Shown: piece by piece, positions 9,290-18,092 of the stretch
Layout: every line of letters begins with the position of its first letter
Numbering within the stretch: the stretch's first letter is position 1
From: Palsa-892 sp963751615
Lineage (GTDB): Bacteria > Pseudomonadota > Alphaproteobacteria > Rhizobiales > Xanthobacteraceae
Length of the DNA: 64,000 nt
NCBI GenBank assembly: GCA_963751615.1
Contig: CAVVVG010000006.1
Location: forward strand, 62,001 to 126,000
Direction of reading: 5' to 3'
Notes under the pieces: generated by a model
Told to the model about the DNA's origin: nothing
What the model saw: only the letters and a program-made list of their open reading frames with translations
Database searches by the model: none
Position numbers and translations under genes: made by a program

Positions 9290-10246
9290 CTACTGCTCCG
9301 TAAACTTCTGTACGAACATCACGTCGAGTTCGCGGTCCGGGAGATAGTCAATCGCTTTCATTTCAAACTGCGTTGGCGAGATTTTCTTGACACCTCTGGC
9401 ACAAAACGTCACGAGCGCATCCGGTTCACCTTTGTCGACAACAAGACGGAAAGCCTTGATTGGGCCGGCCCAATTGTTCGCAGTGGTAAGGATATAGCTC
9501 ACGCGTTTTTCGTTGAGATATTGCATTTTAGAGTCCGTCAATGATGCAAGTTTGGCACGAGCAGCTTGCGCGAATTCCTGATCGACGCAATATTTCGCGA
9601 AGTGGGGTGGCATGTTCGGAGTTCCGAGCGTGAAGAAACCCGAGCCAAACACCGGCTGATAGCGATGCTCGACGACAAGTTCCTTACCCGGAATAAAAGT
9701 CTGCGGCCAATAAAAAGTCGTCTCAAGTTTCCACGAGGCAAAATCTTGAGTCATCAGTCCGATTCGTTTCATCTCGGCCTGCTTATCGGTGGGCAATGCT
9801 TTCAGTATTTCGTCGAGCTTCGCGGCGAGAGGATTGAGCGGAAGCCCAAGCGCTTTGACTTCAGCCGTGCGATCGATATCGAGTGCGGTGATGCGTTGCG
9901 CCATCGAAGGCGTTACAGGAATGCCATCGACCTTAACTTGAAAGTTAACGAAGTTGTCCTTTTCGGGCGCGGGTAGTTGGAAATTCGTATCTTCGGGAGT
10001 GGTTGCGTCGATAGCCGGCAACGGAAAAGCAACGAGAAAAGTAACTGGGGCTGCAGTAATATTCTTAAAACGGTATTTAATCCGGATTTCGGCCGTAGAT
10101 ACGTATAGATCCTCGGAGAGCAAAGAAACGGCATCATTGTGAACGAGGTTTAGTCCGCCCGCGCCCAGTTCTGCGGTTGAATCATTCGCGCGGGCGGTAA
10201 GCGCAGAACAAGAGAGGGCCGTGAGAATAAAAAGCCAATCGCGCAT
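9290..10246 (-). CDS. DUF4424 family secreted protein
   Basis: 318 residues. It has a short signal peptide ending around ALTARA, then NDSTAELGAGGLNLV, EDLYVSTAEIRIKYRFKN and TFLVAFPLP. These match the DUF4424 pattern of a beta-rich extracytoplasmic domain that opens with an acidic/asparagine-containing stretch and an AFPLP block. The frame also offers a GTG at 10249, but the ATG at 10246 lies 7 bases after AGGAAAGA and is preferred. The family has no established biochemical role. It sits 9 bp downstream of metC on the same strand, so the two may be co-transcribed. Confidence 0.8.
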   Translation of the reverse strand: MRDWLFILTALSCSALTARANDSTAELGAGGLNLVHNDAVSLLSEDLYVSTAEIRIKYRFKNITAAPVTFLVAFPLPAIDATTPEDTNFQLPAPEKDNFVNFQVKVDGIPVTPSMAQRITALDIDRTAEVKALGLPLNPLAAKLDEILKALPTDKQAEMKRIGLMTQDFASWKLETTFYWPQTFIPGKELVVEHRYQPVFGSGFFTLGTPNMPPHFAKYCVDQEFAQAARAKLASLTDSKMQYLNEKRVSYILTTANNWAGPIKAFRLVVDKGEPDALVTFCARGVKKISPTQFEMKAIDYLPDRELDVMFVQKFTEQ

Positions 10247-10255
10247 CACTCTTTC

Positions 10256-11446
10256 CTATGCCGCCTTGAGTTTTGCAAAACCGCTTTCAAGATCAGCGAT
10301 CAGGTCATCGGCATCCTCAAGACCAATATGAAAACGCACCGCCGGGCCCCCGGGGTTCCATTTCGTGGCGCTCCGCATTCTGCTGCAATCGAAGGGGATC
10401 GCGAGGCTTTCAAAGCCTCCCCACGAAGCGCCGATACCGAACAACTGCAGACTTTCGACAAAGGCAGTGGCCGCTTCCGCTGAGCAGGGCTTGAGAATGA
10501 TACTGAATAATCCGGAGGCGCCTTTGAAGTCGCGCTTCCAAATTGCGTGCCCCGGATTGTCTTCGAGTGCCGGATACAAAACGCGCGCAACCTCGGGTCG
10601 TATCTTCAGCCAGCGCGCGATTTTCAGGCCCGATTCCATGTGGCGTTCGAGCCGAACTGCGAGCGTTCGCAAACCCCGCAAACATAAAAAGACGTCCTCC
10701 GGTCCAGGGCAAAGGCCGAGCGCGCCGTGCGTGTCCTTCAATGCAAGCCAGTATTTTTCGGTGGCGGAGACCCAACCCAGGTTCGCATCCGCGTGTCCGC
10801 CAAGATATTTTGTGCCGGCTTCCAGCGACAGGTCGACACCGAATTCATGCGGCTTGAAATAAACCGGAGTCGCCCAGGTATTATCCATAATGGTGACGAT
10901 ATCTTTGTTTTTCGCGACTGCTGTAATTGCAGGCACATCCTGCATTTCAAAACTGAGTGAGCCGGGCGCTTCAAGAAAAATCGCGCGCGTGTTCGGTTTC
11001 AAAAGTTTTTCGATCCCGGCGCCGATGGTTGGATCGTAATAAACTGTTTCGACTCCGAGCCGAGCTAGAATCGTGTTGCAAAAATGCCGAGTTGGATTAT
11101 ACGCGCTGTCGGTGACCAGGATCTGGTCGCCGGATTTGACCACGGCGAGCAAAGCGATGGTGATTGCGGAAAGCCCCGAGGGTGTCAGCACGACACCCGC
11201 GCCACCCTCGAGTTGCTTCAAGGCCGTTGCGAGTGCATCGGTCGTCGGCGTGCCGCGTCGGCCATATACGTAGCGGCCCTTATGGCCAACAAACTGATCG
11301 ACAGTGGCGGAAAGAACGGTTGAGCCGCGAAAGATCGGCGTATTGACGAAACCTTCGAATTCAAACGGTGTCCGGCCGGCAACTACAACATCGGTCGCAA
11401 TACGAAAATTGCGTTCATGCGCATTGTCCTTTTCTCCTGTTGCCAT
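10256..11446 (-). CDS. metC: Cystathionine beta-lyase
   Basis: 396 residues. It is a PLP enzyme of the Cys/Met metabolism family: GRYVYGRRGTPTTDALATAL near the N-terminus, IMDNTWATPVYFKP with the PLP-contacting aspartate, LEAGTKYLGGHAD with the Schiff-base lysine around residue 205, and WGGFESLAIP near the C-terminus. It cleaves cystathionine to homocysteine, pyruvate and ammonia in methionine synthesis. The ATG at 11446 is 7 bases downstream of GGGAGG; an in-frame TTG two codons earlier is rejected. It is divergent from aapJ, an arrangement known from Rhizobium. metB and metZ relatives share the fold, but the sequence and context favour metC. Confidence 0.9.
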   Translation of the reverse strand: MATGEKDNAHERNFRIATDVVVAGRTPFEFEGFVNTPIFRGSTVLSATVDQFVGHKGRYVYGRRGTPTTDALATALKQLEGGAGVVLTPSGLSAITIALLAVVKSGDQILVTDSAYNPTRHFCNTILARLGVETVYYDPTIGAGIEKLLKPNTRAIFLEAPGSLSFEMQDVPAITAVAKNKDIVTIMDNTWATPVYFKPHEFGVDLSLEAGTKYLGGHADANLGWVSATEKYWLALKDTHGALGLCPGPEDVFLCLRGLRTLAVRLERHMESGLKIARWLKIRPEVARVLYPALEDNPGHAIWKRDFKGASGLFSIILKPCSAEAATAFVESLQLFGIGASWGGFESLAIPFDCSRMRSATKWNPGGPAVRFHIGLEDADDLIADLESGFAKLKAA

Positions 11447-11614
11447 GGCCAAACCTCCCTGTGTTGGTATCCGCTTCCCGTTGCCTTGCCGTCAAGACAG
11501 TTGCCCGTGAACACTTGACCACAGGTCGTTCTTGGCCTGTGATGGCGCGGCAAAACACGGAGAATATCGCTGGTCAGGTCGCACAGCGCTCTCCCAGCGA
11601 GGAGAATTTGTACA
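11447..11614. promoter_or_regulatory. Divergent promoter region metC/aapJ
   Basis: 168 bp separating two divergent start codons must carry both promoters. On the right side CGAGGAGAA lies about 10 bases before the aapJ ATG; on the left GGGAGG precedes the metC ATG. I see no SAM-II-like or other recognisable riboswitch. Confidence 0.4.
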
Positions 11615-12631
11615 ATGAAGCGTATCTTTTGCACGATCATCGCGGTTACAGGGCTATCAACATCCACAACGTTCGCAAATTCAGCGACCCTCGATCAGGT
11701 AAAGAGCAAAGGGTTTGTTCAGTGCGGCGTAACGCAGGGTCTGCCCGGTTTCTCCAGTCCCGACGACAAAGGCAATTGGAGCGGAATCGACGTCGATATA
11801 TGTCGTGCTATCGCGGCCGCAATTTTCAACGATGCTACGAAGGTGAAGTTTACGCCGCTCAGTACCAAGGATCGCTTCACCGCTCTGCAATCCGGCGAAA
11901 TCGATGTGCTTTCGCGCAACACCACGTGGACGCTCGATCGCGATGCAAAGATGGGGCTTAACTTCGCCGCTGTTGTTTACTACGACGGTCAAGGCTTGAT
12001 GGTAAAAAAGTCGATGAAGGTGAACTCAGCGCTCGAGCTGTCCGGCGCCACGGTCTGCACGCAAACAGGAACGACCACCGAACTCAATCTCGCCGATTAT
12101 TTTCGCAACAATAAAATGAAGTATGAGGTCGTCGCATTTGCAACTGCCGACGAAACCTTGAAATCATACGAGTCCGGCCGTTGCGACGTATTTACCACTG
12201 ATGCCTCACAACTTTATTCGCAGCGCCTAAAGCTGGCGAATCCCGACGATCACGCGATCCTGCCAGAAATCATTTCTAAGGAACCGCTCGGCCCGGTAGT
12301 ACGCCACGGCGATGATCAGTGGCTTGATATCGTCAAATGGACGGTTTTTGGACTTGTCAACGCTGAGGAACTTGGGGTCACGGCGGCAAACGTCGACGAT
12401 ATGAAAAAATCTACCAATCCCGAGATTAGGCGTCTTCTCGGGGTTGAAGGCAATCTCGGCGAAGGGCTGGGTCTGACCTCCGATTGGATCGTTCGCATGG
12501 TAAAGGCCGTTGGCAATTATGGCGAAATCTTCGATCGAAATCTCGGCCTCGGTTCCAAACTTAAGATCGATCGCGGGTTGAATAAATTATGGTCGAAGGG
12601 TGGGATTATGTATGCGCCTCCGGTGCGCTAA
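11615..12631 (+). CDS. aapJ: General L-amino acid ABC transporter, substrate-binding protein AapJ
   Basis: 338 residues. It has a signal peptide (MKRIFCTIIAVTGLSTST..FANSA), then TLDQVKSKGFVQCGVTQGLPGFS, SGIDVDICRAIAAAIF, LSTKDRFTALQSGEIDVLSR, TTWTLDRDAKMGL and GRCDVFTTDASQLYSQR. This is a family 3 periplasmic solute-binding protein and the pattern is that of AapJ/BztA. It captures a broad range of L-amino acids in the periplasm and delivers them to AapQ/AapM. The ATG is preceded by GAGGAG. It is the first gene of aapJQMP; the usual nitrogen-dependent control of this operon cannot be verified here. Confidence 0.93.
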   Translation: MKRIFCTIIAVTGLSTSTTFANSATLDQVKSKGFVQCGVTQGLPGFSSPDDKGNWSGIDVDICRAIAAAIFNDATKVKFTPLSTKDRFTALQSGEIDVLSRNTTWTLDRDAKMGLNFAAVVYYDGQGLMVKKSMKVNSALELSGATVCTQTGTTTELNLADYFRNNKMKYEVVAFATADETLKSYESGRCDVFTTDASQLYSQRLKLANPDDHAILPEIISKEPLGPVVRHGDDQWLDIVKWTVFGLVNAEELGVTAANVDDMKKSTNPEIRRLLGVEGNLGEGLGLTSDWIVRMVKAVGNYGEIFDRNLGLGSKLKIDRGLNKLWSKGGIMYAPPVR

Positions 12632-12666
12632 CGAAGGATTGAGCTGAAATCAATCATAGAGGCTTC

Positions 12667-13890
12667 ATGCTCCGAAATCGGAGCGAAAGAGGCGAGAGGA
12701 ATTTGACCGATAACGTCGTCACTGCGCCTCACAAACATGGCTCTCTGCTGACGAACCCACGCGTGCGTTCGATCGTAACTCAGGTAACGCTTTTGGTGTT
12801 CGTAATCGTTGCAGGTTGGTTCTTCTTTGAGAACGCCCGCACCAACCTTGCCGCACGTAATATTGCGACAGGCTTCGGTTTTTTCAGTGGCACTGCCGGC
12901 TTTGGCGTCTCACAGGCGCTTATTCCTTACAGCGAGACCTCAACCTACGGACGGGCATTTCTCGTCGGGTTGCTGAATACGCTTCTTGTTGCCGGCCTGG
13001 GAATTATTTTTGCGACCATTCTTGGTTTTCTCGTCGGCATCGCACGGCTTTCCAAGAATTGGCTGCTGTCCAAAGTCGCGGAAGTGTATGTGGAGGTCAT
13101 CCGCAATTTACCACTGCTATTTCAAATATTGTTCTGGTATTTGGCAGTGCTCGCTTCATTGCCTGCGCCGCGCCAGAGTATTTCGCTACTAGGCCTCGCC
13201 TATATTAACAATCGCGGCATGGTCGTTCCCGAACCGGTATTTGACGAGGGGAGCAGCATTGTTGGATGGGCGTTAATTGTAGGAATCGCTTTAGCGTTTC
13301 TGTTGCGACGTTGGGCGTTACAACGTCAGGCACGAACCGGCCAGATCTTTCCGGTCGCATGGACAGCGCTTGGATTGATGATCGGCCTACCTCTTATTGC
13401 ATTTTTTTTAATGGGCACGCCGATTTCATTTGTATGGCCCGAACTCAAGGGATTCAATTTCGCGGGCGGCATGCGCATAATTCCCGAATTTGTTGCGCTC
13501 TTGCTAGCTCTCACGACATACACCGCGGCCTTTATCGCCGAAATTGTCCGTGCCGGCATCCGTGCGGTGAATCGCGGCCAAACGGAGGCTGCCTATTCAC
13601 TCGGGCTAAAGCCGGGGCCCACACTACGTCTCGTCGTCATTCCGCAGGCGTTGCGCGTGATCATTCCTCCGCTGACTAGCCAGTATTTAAATCTCACGAA
13701 AAATTCCTCACTTGCGGTTGCAATCGGCTATCCCGATTTTTTTGCCTTGTTTGCTGGCACCACATTGAATCAGACCGGCCAGGCGATCGAAATCATCGCT
13801 ATCACTATGGGGATTTATCTCGCAATTTCGATTTTTACGTCGATCTTGATGAATGCATATAACCGTCGAGTAGCTTTGGTGGAACGATGA
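12667..13890 (+). CDS. aapQ: General L-amino acid ABC transporter permease AapQ
   Basis: 407 residues. After a hydrophilic N-terminus there is a transmembrane segment (about 37-55), the periplasmic sequence ENARTNLAARNIATGFGFF typical of AapQ/BztB, and a permease core. YVEVIRNLPLLFQILFWY is conserved in His/Glu/Gln/opine permeases. The EAA loop, which contacts the ATPase, reads RGQTEAAYSLGLKPG, followed by PQALRVIIPPLTSQYLNL. It forms the inner-membrane channel with AapM. The stop codon overlaps the aapM start in ATGA (13887-13890), indicating translational coupling. Confidence 0.92.
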   Translation: MLRNRSERGERNLTDNVVTAPHKHGSLLTNPRVRSIVTQVTLLVFVIVAGWFFFENARTNLAARNIATGFGFFSGTAGFGVSQALIPYSETSTYGRAFLVGLLNTLLVAGLGIIFATILGFLVGIARLSKNWLLSKVAEVYVEVIRNLPLLFQILFWYLAVLASLPAPRQSISLLGLAYINNRGMVVPEPVFDEGSSIVGWALIVGIALAFLLRRWALQRQARTGQIFPVAWTALGLMIGLPLIAFFLMGTPISFVWPELKGFNFAGGMRIIPEFVALLLALTTYTAAFIAEIVRAGIRAVNRGQTEAAYSLGLKPGPTLRLVVIPQALRVIIPPLTSQYLNLTKNSSLAVAIGYPDFFALFAGTTLNQTGQAIEIIAITMGIYLAISIFTSILMNAYNRRVALVER

Positions 13891-15267
13891 AAGATCTTGC
13901 GTCTGAAGTCGGGCCCGGCGTGTTTGTACGGAAGGCTCTCGTCGAGAGCACGTCCCCACCTCCCAACATGAGCGGATTCGTAGCTTGGGCGCGAGAAAAC
14001 TTATTTTCAGGTTGGTTTAACATCGCAATGACAATATTTTGCGTGGCGTTCATTCTGTTTATCGTGCCCCCGCTATTGCGCTTTCTGCTGATCGAAGCGG
14101 CGTGGACTGGCACAAGCCGCGATGCGTGCCTTAAATCGTGGGGAGCTTGCTGGCCTTTCGTTTACGCGAAATTTGGCCAGTTTATCTACGGATTTTACCC
14201 GGCTGCGGAAAGATGGCGTCCGAATATCGTCTTCGTAGTCGGTGGACTGCTATTATTGCCGCTTCTGATTCCGGCGGCGCCGCTTAAGCGGATCAATGCG
14301 ATTTTATTTTTTGGAATTTTCCCGTTCGTTGCCTTTGTTTTGTTGACGGGCGGAAATCTGAATTATCAAAACTTTCTGATTGGCCACATCTTTCCGTTAA
14401 ATTCTATTTTTGAAGGAAGCATTTACGGCCTTGGCTTTGCGTTCTGGATCGATTTTCTATTGTCGAGCGTGCTATTGATTGCAGCCGTCGCACTACTGGA
14501 AAAAAGCGTTCTTGGGGCAACGCACTCGGGCGTAAATCTGGTAGCGTCGAGTTCTTGCGGTTCTTGCGATCGTTTTGCTATTTCTTGGTTTTGATTTTGG
14601 GCTGGTACCGGTGGAGACACGCGCATGGGGTGGCTTGCTGGTGACTCTTGTGGTTGCCCTCACCGGAATTGTTGCTTCGCTGCCGCTTGGAATTTTGTTG
14701 GCGCTCGGCCGGCGATCAGAAATGCCGGCCGTAAAAACTTTTTCAGTTATCTTTATCGAATTTTGGCGCGGTGTTCCGTTGATTACCGTTCTGTTTTTTG
14801 CAACTTACATGCTGCCTTTGTTTCTTCCTAGCGGCATCAGTGTTGACGGATTATTGCGGGCCTTGATCGGTGTTGCGTTGTTCTCGGCGGCGTATATGGC
14901 CGAAGTCGTGCGGGGTGGACTACAGGCAATTCCGAAAGGTCAATACGAAGGCGCCGCGGCACTCGGTCTTGGCTACTGGCAAACCACTACGCACGTTGTC
15001 ATGCCGCAGGCCTTGACGTTGGTCATCCCTGGAATTGTTAACAATTTCATAGGGTTATTCAAGGATACGACGCTCGTACTGATCGTAGCCATCTTTGACT
15101 TGCTTGGTCAGATACGTGCGGCCTTCACCGATCCGAATTGGGCCACACCCTCAACTCTATTCACGGGCTTTGCGTTCGCCGGCATTATTTATTTTATCTT
15201 TTGTTTCGGCATGTCCCGCTATTCGCAATACGTCGAACGTTATGTATCTGCGGGCAAAAACCGATAG
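13887..15267 (+). CDS. aapM: General L-amino acid ABC transporter permease AapM, interrupted by an apparent +1 frameshift
   Basis: The N-terminal part (13887 to about 14543) includes PFVYAKFGQFIYGFYPAAER and LIPAAPLKRINAILFF, as in AapM. The C-terminal part continues one base later in frame (about 14545 to 15267): RAWGGLLVTLVVALTGI, IEFWRGVPLITVLFFATYM, EVVRGGLQAIPKGQYEGAA, the EAA loop, and PQALTLVIPGIVNNFIGLFK. Removing one base between 14538 and 14546 gives about 459 residues in one frame, whereas Rhizobium AapM is about 384. The excess is an extra hydrophobic region (about residues 155-225) just before the permease core, and the frame break falls within it. It is either a sequence error or a real mutation. 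Without AapM the importer should not function. Confidence 0.88.
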
Positions 15268-15279
15268 AGAGAAAACGAA

Positions 15280-16023
15280 ATGACCGAAAATTCTGTCGTC
15301 GTTCAGTTAATTGGAGTCAATAAATGGTACGGCGAGTTTCACGCTCTACGGGATATTGATCTGAGCGTAAATCGCGGTGAGCGGATCGTAATTTGTGGTC
15401 CCTCCGGTTCCGGCAAGTCGACGATGATTCGCTGCGTCAATCGTCTCGAAGAACATCAGTCCGGCAAGATCATTGTTGATGGCGTAGAGTTAACGAGCGA
15501 CCTTAAGAAAATTGACGAGGTGCGCCGCGAAGTCGGCATGGTCTTCCAACATTTCAACCTCTTTCCGCATCTAACGATCTTGGATAACCTCACGCTTGCA
15601 CCGATTTGGGTGCGCAAGATGCCGAAAAAGGAAGCGGAAGAGCACGCGATGCATTATTTAAAACGCGTGAAAATTCCCGAACAGGCGAACAAATATCCGG
15701 GACAGCTGTCAGGCGGCCAGCAGCAACGTGTTGCGATCGCCCGCGCGCTCTGCATGAATCCAAAGATCATGTTGTTTGACGAGCCAACTTCAGCGCTCGA
15801 CCCCGAAATGGTGAAAGAGGTGCTTGATACAATGGTACAGCTCGCTCACGATGGGATGACAATGCTCTGCGTCACGCATGAGATGGGTTTCGCGCGTCAG
15901 GTAGCGAACCGCGTTGTCTTCATGGACGAGGGCCAAATCATCGAGGCAAATGAACCGAATGAATTCTTCGCGCATCCGCGGCACGAGCGGACGAAACTAT
16001 TTCTAAGTCAAATTTTGCATTAA
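15280..16023 (+). CDS. aapP: General L-amino acid ABC transporter ATP-binding protein AapP
   Basis: 247 residues with every ABC ATPase element: Walker A GPSGSGKST (40-48), Q-loop VFQHFNLFPH, signature LSGGQQQRVAIARAL, Walker B IMLFDEPTSALDPE and switch histidine VTHEMG. The sequence type is that of polar amino-acid importers (GlnQ/HisP/AapP). It energises uptake through AapQ/AapM from the cytoplasmic side. It starts 12 bp after aapM and closes the operon. I see no clear rho-independent terminator in the 85 bp before the convergent gene that follows. Confidence 0.95.
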   Translation: MTENSVVVQLIGVNKWYGEFHALRDIDLSVNRGERIVICGPSGSGKSTMIRCVNRLEEHQSGKIIVDGVELTSDLKKIDEVRREVGMVFQHFNLFPHLTILDNLTLAPIWVRKMPKKEAEEHAMHYLKRVKIPEQANKYPGQLSGGQQQRVAIARALCMNPKIMLFDEPTSALDPEMVKEVLDTMVQLAHDGMTMLCVTHEMGFARQVANRVVFMDEGQIIEANEPNEFFAHPRHERTKLFLSQILH

Positions 16024-16108
16024 TTGCCGCGCTATTTTGCGTTGGCGCGGGACTTCACGTTTAGCTGGGAAATTAATTCTGTCAGAAATTTTGTGCTGAG
16101 CGAAAAAA

Positions 16109-17146
16109 TTACTGTTCGACGGGTCCACTTGCCTTCTTCCACCCGTCAAGCCCGCCCTCAATATGACAGGTGTTGACTAATCCTGCATCCTGCGCGGCTT
16201 GTACTGCCATCGCCGAGCGTTCTCCAAAGGCGCAATAGAAGACAATCCGTTTGTCTTTGACTTTAGCCATTTCATACAACTTGCCGCTGGGTTGAACGTT
16301 GCGTGCAAGCTCCGGATAAGGCGTATGTAACGAGTGCGGAATGATACCGTGCTTTTGACGCTCGCTTATTTCACGCAGATCTACGAGCAGGATATCGGGG
16401 CCGTCTAGAACTTTCATCGCTTGTGCGGGTGTGAGTGCCCAGCCACGCTTTGCTATTTCTTCTTGGTGCAGGCCGACGCGCCGATTGGTTGGTACCGCCA
16501 CATCCATCATCTTCGGATTAGGCAGCTTCAGATTGTTCATAAGATCGACATATTCGTCGATTGATTTCACCTGCAGGCGCGGATTGAAACGTTTTTCCTC
16601 GCCGATCGTCGAAACGGTCTCGCCTTTGTAATCGTGCGCCGGAAAAATGAATGTCTCTTCCGGCAATTTCAGAAGTTTCCCAAAAATCGAGTCATATTGC
16701 GCGCGCGGGTCTCCGTTCTGGAAATCAGTGCGGCCGGTGCCGCGGATCAAGAGCGTATCGCCGGTGAACACCCGGTCAGGGAGGAGAAGGCTGCAGGAGT
16801 CGTCTGTGTGGCCCGGCGTGTACAGCACGTCGAGGCTGACGCCCTCGATGGCGAGTTTGTCGCCTTCGGCGACGCGCAGCGACACGACGTCGACCTTGCT
16901 GTTCTCGCTCATTACGGTGATGCAGTGTGTGCGGTCGCGCAGAGCGCCGAGACCCGTGATGTGATCGGCATGGAGATGCGTGTCGACCGCCTTCACAAGC
17001 CGGAGGTCGAGTTCGTCGATCAGTTGTAGATAGCGATCGACCTTTTCCAGCACTGGATCAATGATCAGCGCCTCGCCACCATGCCGGCTGGCAAGCAAAT
17101 AAGTGTAGGTACTCGATACAGTGTCGAAAAGCTGACGGAATATCAT
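16109..17146 (-). CDS. MBL-fold persulfide dioxygenase fused to a rhodanese domain
   Basis: 345 residues. The N-terminal ~235 residues are a metallo-beta-lactamase fold of the ETHE1/persulfide dioxygenase type: DTHLHADHITG (metal ligands), YTPGHTDDS, FTGDTLLIRGTGRTDFQNGD and FPAHDYKG. The C-terminal ~110 residues are a rhodanese domain, with DLREISER and the active loop YCAFGERSAM carrying a cysteine in a CxxxxR arrangement. Such fusions oxidise glutathione persulfide to sulfite and exchange sulfane sulfur. The ATG at 17146 follows TTGGAG; a GTG one codon earlier is rejected. It lies 30 bp downstream of sseA and with cysK makes a likely sulfur operon. Confidence 0.9.
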   Translation of the reverse strand: MIFRQLFDTVSSTYTYLLASRHGGEALIIDPVLEKVDRYLQLIDELDLRLVKAVDTHLHADHITGLGALRDRTHCITVMSENSKVDVVSLRVAEGDKLAIEGVSLDVLYTPGHTDDSCSLLLPDRVFTGDTLLIRGTGRTDFQNGDPRAQYDSIFGKLLKLPEETFIFPAHDYKGETVSTIGEEKRFNPRLQVKSIDEYVDLMNNLKLPNPKMMDVAVPTNRRVGLHQEEIAKRGWALTPAQAMKVLDGPDILLVDLREISERQKHGIIPHSLHTPYPELARNVQPSGKLYEMAKVKDKRIVFYCAFGERSAMAVQAAQDAGLVNTCHIEGGLDGWKKASGPVEQ

Positions 17147-17176
17147 CACACGCGCTCCAACCGCACAATCATACGA

Positions 17177-18038
17177 CTATTTAAGCTCGGTTTCGATCGG
17201 CGTATCTTCGCGCGAACCCCACTCGCTCCAGGAGCCATCGTATAGTGCTATGGGCGGCTTACCGATCGAATCGAGCGCGAACCAGAGAAGCGATGCAGAT
17301 ACACCAGAGCCGCAGCTCGCGATGACAGGTTTCTGGCGGTCAATACCAGCCCTCGTGACTGCGGCCTGAACTGTCTCCGGCGAAGCGAGAGTGCCGTTCT
17401 CAACCAAATCGCTGTAGGGCAGGTTCAAGCTTCCGGGTATATGACCGGAACGCACGCCTTCACGTGGTTCGGCTGCCTCGCCGCGGAAACGGTCCGCAGG
17501 CCGTGAGTTCGACGACTTGCGCCGAGTGATCCGCAAGCGTCCGTTCCACGCGCTTGAAATCCGCGACCAAATCCGCGTTGAATTTCGCTGTGAAGTGCGC
17601 AGGAACAGCGGTAGCCATGCCGGCCTCGAGCGGACGACCCTCGGCGCGCCATTTTGGCAGCCCACCATCGAGAATGAAAACGTCTTTGATTCCGAACACG
17701 CGCATGGTCCACCACACGCGTGGCGCGGAGAACAGTCCCATGCCGTCATAGACGACGACCTTCGTGCCGTCGGCAATGCCGAGGCGAGTCATGTGGAGTT
17801 CGAATGTATGTGGCGGCGGCAGCATATGCGGCAGCTGCGACGAATGATCGGAAATCTCGTCGATGTCGAAATAGACTGTGCCTGGAATATGCGCAGTGAG
17901 GTATTCCTGAAAACCGTCGCGTTTCATGGTTGGGAGGTACCAGGAACCGTCGACGATCGCGAGGCCCGGTGATTTTATCTGTCCGGCAAGCCAATCGGTC
18001 GACACCAGCCAGCGGCTTCGACCGCTCATCTTGCTCAT
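17177..18038 (-). CDS. sseA: 3-mercaptopyruvate sulfurtransferase, interrupted by an apparent +1 frameshift
   Basis: Two rhodanese domains are read in different frames. The N-terminal domain (18038 to about 17510) has IVDGSWYLPTMKRDG, IPGTVYFDID and RVWWTMRVFG. The C-terminal domain (to 17177) has RPADRFRGEA, RSGHIPGSLNLPYSDLV and the catalytic loop VIASCGSGVSAS; CGSGV(T/S)A marks mercaptopyruvate rather than thiosulfate sulfurtransferases. At 17508-17509 one extra A breaks the frame. Without it the protein reads VVDSRPADRF and is about 286 residues, the normal family length. Sulfur would pass from mercaptopyruvate to thiol acceptors. The gene sits between cysK and the persulfide dioxygenase fusion. 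Confidence 0.9.
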
Positions 18039-18092
18039 ATTATTTCAGCATTGGCGCACAGCGCCGCAATTGGTTCGATGGCAAGCATGGCT

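Noticed and set aside
14551..14568. Tandem GTTCTTGCG duplication as the cause of the aapM frame break
   Set aside because: The repeated unit is 9 bp, so gaining or losing a copy keeps the frame. It is noted only as a nearby feature.
13887..15267. Programmed ribosomal frameshift in aapM
   Set aside because: No slippery heptamer or downstream pseudoknot is visible, and the same +1 type occurs in six unrelated loci. An error or ordinary mutation is simpler.
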